Shown: positions 63,476 through 64,000 of the stretch, piece after piece
How positions within the stretch are numbered: the stretch's first letter is position 1
How the letters are laid out: each line of letters begins with the position of its first letter
DNA from: Chitinophaga ginsengisegetis
GTDB lineage: Bacteria; Bacteroidota; Bacteroidia; Chitinophagales; Chitinophagaceae
Assembly: GCF_900168065.1 (NCBI RefSeq)
Contig: NZ_FUZZ01000001.1
Span: forward strand, 620,001 to 684,000
Direction: 5' to 3'
DNA length: 64,000 nucleotides
Position numbers and translations under genes: made by a program
The notes under the pieces: model-generated
The model's input: the letters and a program-made list of their open reading frames with translations, nothing else
Database searches by the model: none
Told to the model about the DNA's origin: nothing

Positions 63476-64000
63476 ATGACAACACCTAAAATCTCCCTAC
63501 TGATTGTATCTTCTTTCTTCCTTTTTCTTTCCTGTGCTAAAGAACAAATCCCTGGACCTAAAAGCCTGATTGATCTCCAGGAAACTCCTCCCAACAGCAA
63601 TTGTTTGAACGGTGGAATTCTTATCAAAAGCGGGATAGACAAGAACAATAATAATATTCTTGATTCTTCCGAGATTGAAAACAAGAAGTACATCTGTAAT
63701 GGCAACAATGCCGCATCTGATAAACAAACAGTACTTTCTGCGTTTACTTATGGTCACACCAGTACTACATCGGGAGAAGCTATATTGTACGCATTTCCTG
63801 ATTTCGATAAGAATGCCTACAAAGATGTTGACTCTATTATTTTCCTGGCAAATGCCTATAGCTATGGCGGCAAAGCACAGGTAGAATTATATAATATCAC
63901 TAATAAATCTGTAATCGATAATAGCTTGATTGAAGCGACTGAATCATTCGCTAACAGCGTTATAAAAAGAACAGAAAACTTATCGGACAAGATACCTTCG
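63476..64000 (+). CDS. DUF7151-like lipoprotein, 5' part only
   Basis: The frame is open from the ATG at 63476 to the window end (175 codons, no stop). Lipoprotein signal with lipobox FLSC (Cys at about residue 20). Residues 40-75 (SNCLNGGILIKSGIDKNNNN onward) fit the short calcium-loop-like DUF7151 repeat with D-x-N-x-N and two flanking cysteines (NCLNGG and YICNG). The rest is a beta-rich region without a recognised family (DVDSIIFLANAYSYGG; AQVELYNITNKS). Surface or periplasmic lipoprotein of unknown role. Confidence 0.8.
   Translation, partial: MTTPKISLLIVSSFFLFLSCAKEQIPGPKSLIDLQETPPNSNCLNGGILIKSGIDKNNNNILDSSEIENKKYICNGNNAASDKQTVLSAFTYGHTSTTSGEAILYAFPDFDKNAYKDVDSIIFLANAYSYGGKAQVELYNITNKSVIDNSLIEATESFANSVIKRTENLSDKIPS

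Overview
The window comes from a Bacteroidota chromosome, most likely a Chitinophagaceae (Chitinophaga-like) soil or plant-associated bacterium. This is inferred from four SusC/SusD pairs, three ECF sigma/FecR pairs, a hybrid-type sensor with a ligand-binding propeller, promoters of the TAnnTTTG type, and the lack of Shine-Dalgarno sequences. I see no tRNA, rRNA, CRISPR array, insertion sequence or phage gene.

Layout. 1-8.7 kb: the 3' part of an FtsX/MacB-type permease, a PQQ-type propeller protein, two AraC-type regulators, a YdeP-like molybdopterin oxidoreductase, and on the minus strand a DUF1826-like protein coupled to a frameshifted gene remnant. 8.7-19.6 kb: a polysaccharide utilization locus with a GH105 unsaturated-uronyl hydrolase, SusC without an STN domain, SusD, and a hybrid two-component system split into a propeller sensor kinase and a separate AraC-type response regulator. 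A repeated DNA motif (11-bp direct repeat) lies before the GH105 and susC genes, with a third copy before the next sigma gene.

19.7-58.4 kb holds three copies of one design: ECF sigma, FecR anti-sigma, STN-containing SusC, SusD, then exported thioredoxin-fold proteins, and in two of three copies a protease. Locus i (plus strand, 19.7-32.2 kb) ends in a thioredoxin-M16 peptidase fusion. Locus ii (minus, 32.3-43.2 kb) ends in two related TlpA proteins. Locus iii (minus, 47.8-58.4 kb) ends in a small TlpA and an S8 subtilase. Loci i and iii also carry a DUF4369/thioredoxin-like protein that has lost its CxxC. My reading is that these are peptide or protein acquisition systems that combine reduction of disulfides, proteolysis and TonB-dependent import; this is inference. 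Loci ii and iii share a nearly identical hairpin-terminator element pointing against the operon between fecR and susC, which fits a DonS-like cis-antisense RNA.

Between loci ii and iii sits a Crp/Fnr regulator with an iron alcohol dehydrogenase, an SDR/epimerase-like protein and a yellow/MRJP-like protein. Two TGTGA-N6-TCACA-type palindromes mark a probable local regulon. 58.6-64 kb: an exported coiled-coil protein and a LacI-type regulator that share a palindromic operator, an isoquinoline-1-oxidoreductase-like molybdenum enzyme of two subunits, and the start of a DUF7151-like lipoprotein cut by the window end.
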